Shown: positions 27,579 through 36,177 of the stretch, one piece after another | Layout: every line of letters begins with the position of its first letter | Position numbering within the stretch: the stretch's first letter is position 1 | DNA from: SAT2750 sp964476375 | Lineage (GTDB): Bacteria > Planctomycetota > Planctomycetia > Pirellulales > Pirellulaceae | DNA length: 55,744 nucleotides | Assembly (NCBI GenBank): GCA_964476375.1 | Contig: CAYYZW010000234.1 | Location: 1 to 55,744 of the forward strand | Reading direction: 5' to 3' | Position numbers and translations under genes: made by a program | The notes under the pieces: generated by a model | Seen by the model: only the letters and a program-made list of their open reading frames with translations | The model's database searches: none | Told to the model about the DNA's origin: nothing

Positions 27579-28787
27579 CTAGCTGCAGTGGAGCTGGATA
27601 AACTGCCCGAGAATCGCGGTTGCCTGGTGCAGCTGGTCAAGTTCAATCCACTCGTCCACCGTGTGGGCCTGGTCGATACTGCCAGGGCCGAAAACTACCG
27701 AGGGGAAATCTCAAGAAGAAAAGGCCTCTGCATCCGTACCGAAGGGGACGCCGATCCACGTCCCGTCGTGGCCGCATTCCTTGATCGCCCTGCTGAGTGA
27801 TGTAGCCAGTTCCGAGTTGTGTTCGTCCGAGAGTCCTGGCTTTGCCAGGTAGGGATCCTCAAACTCAATTCCGGTGTCCCCCTCCGGAACATGTGCGTGC
27901 AGGTATTCCTGCACGTACTCGACGGCATGTGCGTAGGCGGCCTGGGCGTTATCCCCGGGTAACACCCTGCGGTCAATCTCGATCTGGCAATGGTCCGGCA
28001 CCGTATTGACGCTGATCCCGCCCTGGATCAGGCCCACGCTGATTGTCGGTATCCCTACCAGGGGATGGCTCCCCAGGGTTCCCACAACCTCTGCAGCGTA
28101 TTTTTCCAGCGCCTGAAGAACGTGCCCCATTCTGTATATCGCGCTGGTGCCCAGCTGGGGCTGGCTGCTGTGGGCCGCTTTCCCATGAGCATGACAATGC
28201 CCGCGGGCTGTTCCCTTGTGGGCTACAACGACGTCCAGCAGGGTCGGCTCTGCCACGATAACCCCGTCCGGTTCACGAGGAAGCCAGCCATCGGTCTCCC
28301 ACAGCTCGGCCATCGTTTGTGCTCCTGAAAAACCATATTCCTCGTTCACAGAACAGGCCATCACCAGGGTGGGCATTCCCTCCGGTCGTTCCTGGATACA
28401 GCGTGCAAAGTTGGAGAGCATGCAGGCCATGCCGCCCTTGATGTCGCACGAACCACGGCCATACATGCGACCGTCCTTGATGACCGGGTCAAAGGGTTCG
28501 ATCGTCATCCCCTCCACCGGTACCGTGTCCTGGTGGGCTTCGAAAACCAGGATCGATCCGCCGTCGAGCGGATCTTGATCTCCATCAATGCGGGCGATGA
28601 TATTGTCTCGCTTTGGTGCAATCGTCTGGCGGCACCAGGGGACACCCAGCTCGGTAAACCATTTTTCCAGCTGGTCGGTGACGGCATACTCGTAGTATTC
28701 ATCCCCACTTACATCGCGTCCCATGGGATTGACGCTGGGGATCTTGACCAGTTGCTCAAGCAGTTCGATTACTTCCCAGGACATCAC
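27579..28787 (-). CDS. M20-family metallopeptidase (ArgE/DapE-like), interrupted by an in-frame TGA
   Basis: The reading frame from ATG 28787 (AGGGGAG six bases upstream) is an M20 deacylase/peptidase: H85-x-D87 in FEAHQDTVPV, GRGSCDIKGGMA, SVNEEYGFSGA and AEPTLLDVVVAHKG, plus the dimerisation domain. It stops at TGA 27711-27713 after residue 358 (DAEAFSS), but the same frame continues without a gap for 43 codons as DFPSVVFGPGSIDQAHTVDE and further, ending at TAG 27579. This tail is exactly the conserved C terminus, including the last metal ligand (H375 in AHT). So either a recent nonsense change (for example CGA to TGA), a base-calling error, or stop readthrough. Substrate unknown: acetylornithine, succinyl-diaminopimelate or a peptide. 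Confidence 0.85.
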
Positions 28788-29042
28788 GAGCTCCCCTTCA
28801 TCAAAAACTGGTCTCTTGACCGTGTGACGGTATTATTCGCCCATCATAACGAACAGAACGTGCTTCACAACGTCCCTGTTAAGGTGGTGAACTTTACCGG
28901 TTTTGTCGGATATTCCTTCAATTCCGGGTATTCCGACTGCCGATCCTTTCTTTGGATAATCGATCTTCATGCATGCCATGCGCCATGCAGTGAAGCAAGA
29001 AACAAAAGGGACCAAAGCGCATTTAACGGGGGGGGAATTTCC

Positions 29043-29372
29043 ATGGTGCGCCGCAGTCTCCTGGTCATGGTATGTGCCATGCTGTTTTCTGGCAGCATGA
29101 TGACGACAACTGGTGATGCCGATGAACGGGCATACGGTCGTAACTGGGGGAACGCCTACAGTAATCAGAACTGGCAGCGTTTCTACCACTACCCATACGT
29201 CTACTACCCAAGAAACTACTGGGGTCAAGAATACTACCAGAGTGGTCAGAACATGTATCACCGCTATCCGCCGGAAATGCGGATCCCGGTCTACAACAAG
29301 AGCTGGCACAATTACTATCCCGGTGCCCGCAGGTACCATTCCGGCCACCACTTCATCCTTGACGTTTTCTAG
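29043..29372 (+). CDS. Small Tyr-rich secreted protein
   Basis: 109 residues with a signal peptide (MVRRSLLVMVCAMLFSGSMM). The mature part is rich in Tyr, Asn, Arg and Trp: PYVYYPRNYWGQEYY, RYPPEMRIPVYN and SWHNYYPG. A G-rich ribosome site lies five bases before the ATG. I recall similar short secreted proteins as common in Planctomycetota, sometimes labelled calmodulin-binding, but no function follows from the sequence. The aromatic pattern would fit an extracellular matrix or surface role. It is divergent from the M20 gene; the 255-base space holds a short palindrome (ACCGT-N3-ACGGT, 28819-28831). Confidence 0.7.
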   Translation: MVRRSLLVMVCAMLFSGSMMTTTGDADERAYGRNWGNAYSNQNWQRFYHYPYVYYPRNYWGQEYYQSGQNMYHRYPPEMRIPVYNKSWHNYYPGARRYHSGHHFILDVF

Positions 29373-29388
29373 TCCGGGTGAAGCCAGG

Positions 29389-30183
29389 TCAGGATGGGTT
29401 TTGTTCTGGAGTTCGCCCCTCGGCGATCTCGCGTTCCCACTCGTCCATCAGGGGCCAGTCGATGGCGCAGGTACCAAAGTCGGCCATGTGGAGATAGGAC
29501 TCTAGCCGGCTGATGGTCTTTTCAAGGAGATCCTCGTCCTTGCGAAAGACCGGGCCGTGGCTTGGGAGAAGCCACTCCACGTCACTGGCGCGAATTCTGC
29601 GTAGCGACTTGATGAAATCTGTCAGGTCACTTCCGTGGTGCGCATCGATTGCACCAACACAGCCATCTCGATAGATGTTGTCCCCGCTAAAAAGCAGGTT
29701 GCCGAGCCGGAAAGAGAGCTGGCTATTGGTGTGTCCCGGTGTGAGCCAGACTTCCAGCTCCAGTTCGCCGACCTGGATCTTATCTCCCTCGTTGATCGTG
29801 GTATCGACTTCCACCGGAGGCATGTCCAGGTCAAGGCCCTGGGCTTCAATCCTGGCGAACGTCAGTAGCTTGTCCCCCTCGGCAAGTGGCTTGACCGCCA
29901 GCGGATGAGAGAGGACTTCTGTTCGGAGCACCTGTTTTGCCTTGGCCATGCCCTGGATATGGTCGACATCGGCGTGAGTCGCAATCAGTCCACGGCATTT
30001 CGAGAGTGGAAAATCAAGCTGGCGGATTAATTCGATGATCTCGTCAACCGCCTCCTCGTAGCCGATATCGATCAGTACCCATTCGTCCTGGCTATAGACC
30101 AGGTAAACGCTACAACCGATCAGATGACCCGCCTGGTGGTTCATCTCGATGACGTGTGGAAAGATTGGTTTTCGTGCGAGCAT
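29389..30183 (-). CDS. Metallo-beta-lactamase-fold hydrolase with variant metal motif
   Basis: 264 residues from ATG 30183 (a TTG at 30213 would add ten). MBL features: YLVYSQDEWVLIDIGYEE, THADVDHIQGM, LTPGHTNSQLSF, LFSGDNIYRDG and LLPSHGPVF. The usual HxHxDH is here HxDxDH, with the second His replaced by Asp, so metal binding may differ, as in iron-containing MBL enzymes; this is inference. The tail DEWEREIAEGRTPEQNPS is unusual. Substrate unknown. It lies 46 bases downstream of the SDR gene on the same strand. Confidence 0.85.
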   Translation of the reverse strand: MLARKPIFPHVIEMNHQAGHLIGCSVYLVYSQDEWVLIDIGYEEAVDEIIELIRQLDFPLSKCRGLIATHADVDHIQGMAKAKQVLRTEVLSHPLAVKPLAEGDKLLTFARIEAQGLDLDMPPVEVDTTINEGDKIQVGELELEVWLTPGHTNSQLSFRLGNLLFSGDNIYRDGCVGAIDAHHGSDLTDFIKSLRRIRASDVEWLLPSHGPVFRKDEDLLEKTISRLESYLHMADFGTCAIDWPLMDEWEREIAEGRTPEQNPS

Positions 30184-30228
30184 GAATAAAGTCAGTTCCT
30201 CAGATGAACTCAAGGCGTCAACGCGATT

Positions 30229-31125
30229 CTAAGACTGATTTCCATCATCTTCAACCGCTGCTTTCCCGTCATCCGTCAGTATTGCCGCCAGTCCGCTGCG
30301 AAAATCCGGGTAGTCCAGTTGCAGGCCCAGTGCCTGAAGCATCGCCTGGTTCGAAACACGCTTGTTTCCAATGGCCCGTTGGGCTGAAGGAGAATCTGTC
30401 TCGGGATCCCCGAAATTGGCCGCTGGAGCATCCAGTTGCCGGCATAGTTCCTTGAAGTAATCACCCCGGCGGAGCGGGGATCCATCGGAAACCAGGAGCA
30501 GGTCCGGCAGTGAGTCGGCATCCGCAGCTGCGATGACAACCCTGGCAGCGTCGTCGACGTGAATCAGGTTCAGCCACGCTGTCGGGGATGCAGGAATTAC
30601 CTTGCCTGCCTGTAAATCCTCACGACGTGGGATCCGGCCCGGCCCGTAGATACCGGCAAGACGCAGACGGCAGCTATCTATTCGTGGATCTCCCTGGCGG
30701 AGCAGGTTTTCGGCATCCAGGCAGGCCTTGCCTCCCTCACGAACAGGAGCACAGGGTGATTCCTCGTCGACCCACCCGCCATCATCCTGTCCATAAGTCC
30801 CGGTCGAACTGATGTAAATAAAGCGGCCTCGAGGAACAGGCAGCTCGGAGAGGACGTTTCTCAGTCCCTCGACGAAGACATCCCTGATGGTCTGTTCACC
30901 AGTCCGGTCAAAGCCGACGGCGTAGAGAACCGTGTCAACTTCCGGAAGCCCTGCCAGGCTTGAAACATCGTGGATATCTGCGACGAATGGAAGAATGCCG
31001 TCGCGATCAAAGGTGGCGGCCCGGGCCGGGTTCCGTGTCAGGGCAAAGACGGTATCTCCCGCTGTAACCCAGTGGCGTGCAACCCGCTGCCCAAGGTAGC
31101 CACATCCAATAATAAGCCGTTTCAT
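30229..31125 (-). CDS. NAD(P)-dependent SDR/epimerase-like protein
   Basis: 298 residues. N-terminal Rossmann motif MKRLIIGCGYLGQRVARHW (GxGxxG), then VDTVLYAVGFDRTG, FIYISSTGTYGQ with the catalytic Ser region, RLRLAGIYGPGRIPR and WLNLIHVDDAARV. This matches extended SDR (YeeZ/WcaG-like) proteins. The usual YxxxK is not obvious: the position after the Ser region reads EGGKACLDAENLL, without a clear Tyr, so a binding rather than catalytic role is possible. Start at ATG follows directly on the GxGxxG. Confidence 0.8.
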   Translation of the reverse strand: MKRLIIGCGYLGQRVARHWVTAGDTVFALTRNPARAATFDRDGILPFVADIHDVSSLAGLPEVDTVLYAVGFDRTGEQTIRDVFVEGLRNVLSELPVPRGRFIYISSTGTYGQDDGGWVDEESPCAPVREGGKACLDAENLLRQGDPRIDSCRLRLAGIYGPGRIPRREDLQAGKVIPASPTAWLNLIHVDDAARVVIAAADADSLPDLLLVSDGSPLRRGDYFKELCRQLDAPAANFGDPETDSPSAQRAIGNKRVSNQAMLQALGLQLDYPDFRSGLAAILTDDGKAAVEDDGNQS

Positions 31126-31328
31126 AAGCCGTAACCGATCCAGGTAAAATCGTACCAGCCCTTGTAACTGTCAGAACCTCTCTGCACCATTCGCGCGCCG
31201 CTAAATGTATAGGATCTTTCGGCCCGCGGGTCGAGAACTCAACAGCTTTTTCGCTTATCATGGAGCCAGTGGAGTATTCTGGGGGACATTCTCTCAGGCA
31301 TGACTGTTTATTTTTTCCGAGACGGGAA

Positions 31329-33422
31329 ATGGATATCGTGATACGAAAAGTTCTCCGGACCGCATTTTTTTCATGGTTTCTGCTTTTCAGCTTGACGCTG
31401 ACACTTGTCGCCCAGGACAAACCCCTGGAGGAAACATCCAGCGAGGACCAGGACAAGGCGGAAAAAGAGAGCCGGGTGTCACTGGTTGCCCGGGGCCGAC
31501 TGCAGAAGATATTCCAGGGCCAGGCCCCCAAGGATACACATGACATCAAGTTGATGCAAAAACATGTGCAGTTGCTTGTGAAGGAACTTTCTCCTGCCAC
31601 GATCGGTGTGGGGGTAGGAGCCGCCCAGGGGAGCGGTGTGATCATTAACAAGGACGGACTGGTCCTTACCGCCGCTCACGTGGCAGGGCGACCTGGCCGA
31701 CCCGCCACGGTATTCATGCCGGATGGGAAACGTTATGCGGCCACGACGCTGGGAATGAACAGGGCGATGGATTCCGGGATGATCCAGATCCGGCTGCCCG
31801 AATCCGAGGAAGAACGGTCGAAGATAGAACTTCCTTTCGTGGCGATGGCAGATGCGGGATCCGTGAAGCTGGGCCATTGGTGCCTGGCTCTGGGACACCC
31901 AGGCGGCTTTCGGCCTGAGCGTCCTCCGGTGGTTCGGTTTGGCCGGGTTGTCCATCATTACAAGGATGTGATCACGACCGACTGCACGCTGATTGGTGGC
32001 GATTCAGGTGGCCCCCTGTTTGACATGAGCGGCAGGGTGATCGGAATTCACAGCCGGATTGGCCCCCAGTTGGTGCACAATGTTCATGTTCCGATCGATA
32101 CCTTTCATGACTCGTGGGACCGCCTTACCAGTAGCGAGAGCTGGGGCAAGCCTCCCGGACGACCCTTTATAGGTGTCAGTGGAAGTGATGAATCAGAGGA
32201 TCCGATTGTTACCGAGGTCATGGAGGGAGGCCCGGCAGACAAGGCTGGCATCCAGGCTGGTGACCTGATCGTCCAGTTTGGCGAGCAGCCGATCGATACC
32301 TTCGAGGCCCTGGCCCAGGCAGTCGGCGTCCGCCGGCCTGGCGAAAAGGTCATGGTCGTCGTCGAGCGCGAGGACAAGAAGCTGGAGCTTGAGGTCCAGG
32401 TTGGTGAACTGGGAGGCACTGCCCGGCCAGGGCCTGCCCGAGTCCTGCCGATCCGGACAAGTGGCTATCCCGGGTTGTTCCAGTACATCGCCATGTACCG
32501 TCCGCCGGGAGTGAACGAGAAAAACCACGAGAATATCAAGAAAGCGTTTGCTGCGGTCAGCGCCGAGGCAACTCGTGCCACGGTCCGGATCAGTGAAAAG
32601 AAGAAAGGCCTGGCGCTGGGTGTCATCGTTTCGGAGGATGGGCTCATCGTGACCAAGGCGAGCCAGGTGGTCGACAAGGAAGGGGAACTCCGCGATGTGC
32701 TCTGCGAATTGAGTGACAAGCGGGACTTCAAGCCCAAGTTGCTTGGGCTGGAGGCAAAGAATGATATTGCCCTGCTGAAGATCAATGCCAGGAAGCTCAC
32801 GGCGATCACCTGGTCAAACGAATCCGAGGGCCCCAGCCTGGGGAGCTGGGTGATTACCACGGGAATCCGTCAAACACCGGTCAGTATCGGCGTGATCAGC
32901 GTCGGTCCGACCGAGATAAAAGGTGGTGTCCTGGGTATCCTGCTTGGTGAATCTGATAACGGCACCTTCATTGAAAGAGTGATGCCCGGAGGGGGCGGCC
33001 AGCAGGCAGGATTGCAAGCAGGTGACATCGTGACCAAGGTGAACGATGAGGAAATGAAAGACCGGCAGATGTTGATCGATACGGTTCGTTCCCATTTGGC
33101 AGGTGAAGAAATTACACTGGAGATTCAACGAGGTGAAGATCAACTGACAATCAAGGCGGTACTCGGTCGCATGTCGGATCTCACTGGCGGCCGTCCAGTG
33201 GTCCAGAACAACCTGGGCGGTCCGTTGAGTGAACGCCGCACCGGTTTTCCCTCGGTGTTGCAGCATGATTCAGTGGTTCAGCCGAACCAGTGCGGGGGGC
33301 CCCTGCTCGACAGCAATGGGGACGCAGTGGGAATCAATATTGCCCGGGCCGGACGCATCTCGACCTATGCCCTGCATGCAGATGTCGTCAGACAGGTTGT
33401 CGAAGACCTGACATCGGAATAA
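31329..33422 (+). CDS. Secreted Deg/HtrA-like protein with an active and a degenerate protease half and two PDZ domains
   Basis: 697 residues with signal peptide (cut near LTLVAQ). The first half has a complete trypsin-like triad: H117 (LTAAHVAG), D148 (MDSGMIQI) and S226 (GGDSGGPLFD). PDZ 1 follows (about 278-361). The second half repeats the protease fold with S445 in place of His (VTKASQV), D479 (KNDIALLKI) and C655 in place of Ser (NQCGGPLLDSNGD). PDZ 2 (about 532-613) is inserted inside this second fold, between Asp and Cys. The first half likely degrades or chaperones envelope proteins; the second looks like a binding module. An upstream ATG at 31260 precedes a non-signal-like sequence. 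Confidence 0.88.
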   Translation: MDIVIRKVLRTAFFSWFLLFSLTLTLVAQDKPLEETSSEDQDKAEKESRVSLVARGRLQKIFQGQAPKDTHDIKLMQKHVQLLVKELSPATIGVGVGAAQGSGVIINKDGLVLTAAHVAGRPGRPATVFMPDGKRYAATTLGMNRAMDSGMIQIRLPESEEERSKIELPFVAMADAGSVKLGHWCLALGHPGGFRPERPPVVRFGRVVHHYKDVITTDCTLIGGDSGGPLFDMSGRVIGIHSRIGPQLVHNVHVPIDTFHDSWDRLTSSESWGKPPGRPFIGVSGSDESEDPIVTEVMEGGPADKAGIQAGDLIVQFGEQPIDTFEALAQAVGVRRPGEKVMVVVEREDKKLELEVQVGELGGTARPGPARVLPIRTSGYPGLFQYIAMYRPPGVNEKNHENIKKAFAAVSAEATRATVRISEKKKGLALGVIVSEDGLIVTKASQVVDKEGELRDVLCELSDKRDFKPKLLGLEAKNDIALLKINARKLTAITWSNESEGPSLGSWVITTGIRQTPVSIGVISVGPTEIKGGVLGILLGESDNGTFIERVMPGGGGQQAGLQAGDIVTKVNDEEMKDRQMLIDTVRSHLAGEEITLEIQRGEDQLTIKAVLGRMSDLTGGRPVVQNNLGGPLSERRTGFPSVLQHDSVVQPNQCGGPLLDSNGDAVGINIARAGRISTYALHADVVRQVVEDLTSE

Positions 33423-33445
33423 AGTCCCGGAACGCTTCGCCCATT

Positions 33446-33922
33446 TCAATCGAGCGAACCAGGCCCTTCCGTGGAACGAGCTGATTCCAGGTAGGCAGAG
33501 AGGATAAACTGGGCGGCTACCTTATCGATGCGTTGTTTCCTTTGCTTCTTGGTAAGGGATGCTGCCTCCAGGGCTGCCTCTGCCTGGGCCGTGCTGTATC
33601 GTTCATCGTGGAAAGCAACGGGGATCCCGGCCATCTGCGATAACCACTGACCGAAAGCACGTGCCTGCTGGCTTTTTTCGCTCTCCGTGCCACTGGCATA
33701 GACCGGCAGCCCAACCACCAGGCCGACCAGCGATTCCTCCCTGACGATCCGTTGGAAATACTGCGCGTCGTCCGATTCGCTTCCCCGCTGGTAAATATCC
33801 AGTGGGCTTGCCAGTTGCTGGCCGGCATCGCAGATGGCAATTCCAACACGGCGGGTGCCGAAATCAATGCCTGCCAGGCGTCCCTCTTTCGGTAGTGGAT
33901 CTCCCGTCACGCTGTCAGTCAT
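33446..33922 (-). CDS. ruvX: Putative pre-16S rRNA nuclease / RuvX (YqgF)
   Basis: 158 residues, RNase H-like. LAGIDFGTRRVGIAICD carries the first catalytic Asp, LVVGLPVYASGTES the middle motif, FHDERYSTAQAE the second acidic motif and IDKVAAQFILSAYLE the last. The family trims the 5' end of 16S rRNA and was earlier described as a Holliday junction resolvase. It overlaps the preceding hydrolase gene by four bases (ATGA), indicating coupled translation. Confidence 0.93.
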   Translation of the reverse strand: MTDSVTGDPLPKEGRLAGIDFGTRRVGIAICDAGQQLASPLDIYQRGSESDDAQYFQRIVREESLVGLVVGLPVYASGTESEKSQQARAFGQWLSQMAGIPVAFHDERYSTAQAEAALEAASLTKKQRKQRIDKVAAQFILSAYLESARSTEGPGSLD

Positions 33923-34962
33923 GGTCGTTCCGCCTCGGTGCGAGTAATTGGGGCCCGGTGTGATTCACTCACAAAATGACCTTTCTCAAGGAACCGGGAT
34001 GTGTATGCCTTGGTCTGGGCATGATTCATGATGCGACCGTGATAGGAGGGGACGATAGCAAAGTCTCGTGCCCCCTCAAGCCTGGTTTCCTCGACGCGCA
34101 GGACCAGGTCGTCCTCTCCCCTGATAAAGGGGTTGTTGAAGAAGGGCTTGATATTGCCCCCGGCGATAATTCCAAATTCGCATTCCGGTGTCGCCAGGGT
34201 CTTTGCCAGCCTGTCCCAGTTCACGGCGATCTGTTCACCACTCGTGCCCCAGAAAATCTGGAAGAGGTGGTTGTCCTTGAAAAGCGTCGCCAGGGCAGAT
34301 CCCTGGTTGGGAGGGGCAAGCATCACGATCCGCGCGACTCGTGGATCGGGATTGTTTTTACCGGACAGATAATAACGTATGACCAGGTTGCCCATGCTGT
34401 GCCCCACGAGATGAATCTCGTGGGCCTGGGGAATATTCTTGATCACGCTGGAAAGTGCTCGGGCATGCTGCTCGATCGAGGCCCTCGTGCTGGCATAGGA
34501 GAGGCTTAAAGCGGTGAATCCAGCTCGCTGATCCAGGTGCTTGCGAAGCTCTTCCATGGAGCCACGCGAGCGTCCCAGGCCATGTAATAGCAGCACCACC
34601 TTTCCCTTGACCTCGGGGAGTTTCTTTTTCGTTCCGATTTCCAGCAGCGACTTCCTGCACTGCTGGAAAGTACCCCAGGTATACCGATAGTTTTCAGCAT
34701 TCAGCAGGCGATAGTGGTTCGTGACCTCGTTTTTCTGGATTCGCCATTGATGCTGAACGAGGTAGTCCGTCCAGAACTGCTTTCCTCCAAGTGTCTTGGT
34801 GCGGAGATTGAAGCGGAAAACACTGTCGGAAATCTCGTTGATTTCCTTGCCTACCTTCTTCCCTGTCTGGGTGATGCCGTCCGCAGGGTCCTTGCCTGGT
34901 AACGACATGGCTGTCCCAAGCAGGACTGCCAGGGAGACCGCGATGGGCCACTTGTTTACCAT
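33919..34962 (-). CDS. Secreted alpha/beta hydrolase (lipase/esterase-like)
   Basis: 347 residues with a signal peptide (MVNKWPIAVSLAVLLGTAMS). The hydrolase fold begins at VVLLLHGLGRSRGSM, and LVGHSMGNLVIRYYL is the nucleophile elbow with the active Ser; acid and His lie later (EGARDFAIVPSYHG is a candidate). This resembles lipase class 2/PGAP1-like proteins. AGGAG lies eight bases before the ATG. Natural substrate unknown. Confidence 0.85.
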   Translation of the reverse strand: MVNKWPIAVSLAVLLGTAMSLPGKDPADGITQTGKKVGKEINEISDSVFRFNLRTKTLGGKQFWTDYLVQHQWRIQKNEVTNHYRLLNAENYRYTWGTFQQCRKSLLEIGTKKKLPEVKGKVVLLLHGLGRSRGSMEELRKHLDQRAGFTALSLSYASTRASIEQHARALSSVIKNIPQAHEIHLVGHSMGNLVIRYYLSGKNNPDPRVARIVMLAPPNQGSALATLFKDNHLFQIFWGTSGEQIAVNWDRLAKTLATPECEFGIIAGGNIKPFFNNPFIRGEDDLVLRVEETRLEGARDFAIVPSYHGRIMNHAQTKAYTSRFLEKGHFVSESHRAPITRTEAERP

Positions 34963-35077
34963 TCTTATTCTCCTGCAATACGGTATTCAGGGAGCATGCT
35001 AACAGGCTCTTGCGCGGCACAGAAATCCCATTCTCCACCGCTTCAACAGGGCCGGGGTCGATTTCAACCTGTCGGCC

Positions 35078-36157
35078 TTAGAGGTACTTGTCCAATCCCT
35101 TTTCCCTGAGTTGTTCGACCATCTGGCGGATTGCTTCCTGGTTGTCACGATGGGCAATCAGGGTGGCATCGTCGGTATGGACGACAATGAAATTATCCAG
35201 TCCGATCGTGGCCACCAGGTGATCCTCGCTGCCACGGATGATCGAGTTGGTCGTTTCGATTCCCTGGTGTTGTCCAATAATCGTATTTCCCTTTGCGTCC
35301 GCTCCCTGGATTCGTTCCAGGGACTGCCAGTTACCCACGTCGTCCCACTGAAAAGGTGCCTCGACTACGAGCACGTTGTCATGGCGTTCCATCACGGCGT
35401 AATCGATCGAGGTGCCTTCGATCGCCTCGAATTCACGGCCCAGCACTTCCGGGAAAGAATCGCTTCCGATCGCCTCGGCGATCACCTGGATGTGGGCAAA
35501 GATATCGGGCTGGAACCGTTCCAGGGCGGAGAGGATCGTCGCGGCTTTCCAGACAAAGATCCCGGAGTTCCAGTAAAACGAGCCTGCATCAAGGTATTGC
35601 CTGGCAACATCCGTCGAGGGTTTTTCGTGAAACTGCTGGACCGCGAAAGTTGGGATCGATGATGCCGTGCCGGTTTCCGTTCCCCTCTCGATGTAACCAA
35701 AGGAACTGGCGGCATAAGTGGCAGGAATTCCAAAGGTGATGATCCTGCCTGGATCCTGGTCGACCAGGTCGATCGCGTGGTGGATTGCCTTCTGGAAAAC
35801 ATCCCTGGGGCTGATCAGGTGGTCCGCGGGCATGATGACCATCGTCGCATCCGGGTCGGTTGCGGAGACCATCGCGGCGGCAAGGCCGACGCATGGAGCG
35901 GTATCGCGCCGGCACGGTTCTCCCAGGATCTGTTCCGTGGGGACGTCCGGAAGTTGATGGCAGATCTCATCAACGAGGCTTCGATTCGTGATGATGAGCA
36001 GCTGCTCTGGCATCACCATGCCGGCCAGCCGCTCCACGGTTGCCTGCATCATCGTCTGGTCACTGGCAAGTGCCAGCAATTGCTTGGGGCAGGCTTCTCG
36101 GCTCGCGGGCCAGAACCGTGTTCCGGATCCGCCGGCCATGATCATGGCGTGTAGCAT
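35078..36157 (-). CDS. manC: Mannose-1-phosphate guanylyltransferase
   Basis: 359 residues. Nucleotidyltransferase signature MAGGSGTRFWPASREACPKQLL at the start, then CRRDTAPCVGLAA, MPADHLI, FHEKPSTDVARQYL, YWNSGIFVWKA, SIDYAVMERHDNV and FQWDDVGNWQSL. It makes GDP-mannose from GTP and mannose-1-phosphate for polysaccharides or glycans. It is the monofunctional type, without the C-terminal phosphomannose isomerase domain. 20 bases after the UDP-sugar pyrophosphorylase gene, so both nucleotide-sugar genes likely share a transcript. Confidence 0.94.
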   Translation of the reverse strand: MLHAMIMAGGSGTRFWPASREACPKQLLALASDQTMMQATVERLAGMVMPEQLLIITNRSLVDEICHQLPDVPTEQILGEPCRRDTAPCVGLAAAMVSATDPDATMVIMPADHLISPRDVFQKAIHHAIDLVDQDPGRIITFGIPATYAASSFGYIERGTETGTASSIPTFAVQQFHEKPSTDVARQYLDAGSFYWNSGIFVWKAATILSALERFQPDIFAHIQVIAEAIGSDSFPEVLGREFEAIEGTSIDYAVMERHDNVLVVEAPFQWDDVGNWQSLERIQGADAKGNTIIGQHQGIETTNSIIRGSEDHLVATIGLDNFIVVHTDDATLIAHRDNQEAIRQMVEQLREKGLDKYL

Positions 36158-36177
36158 GGAGGTGCTTTCCGTTTCCT

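Noticed and set aside
27711..27713. TGA as selenocysteine codon
   Set aside because: The position is not catalytic in M20 enzymes and no SECIS-like hairpin follows.
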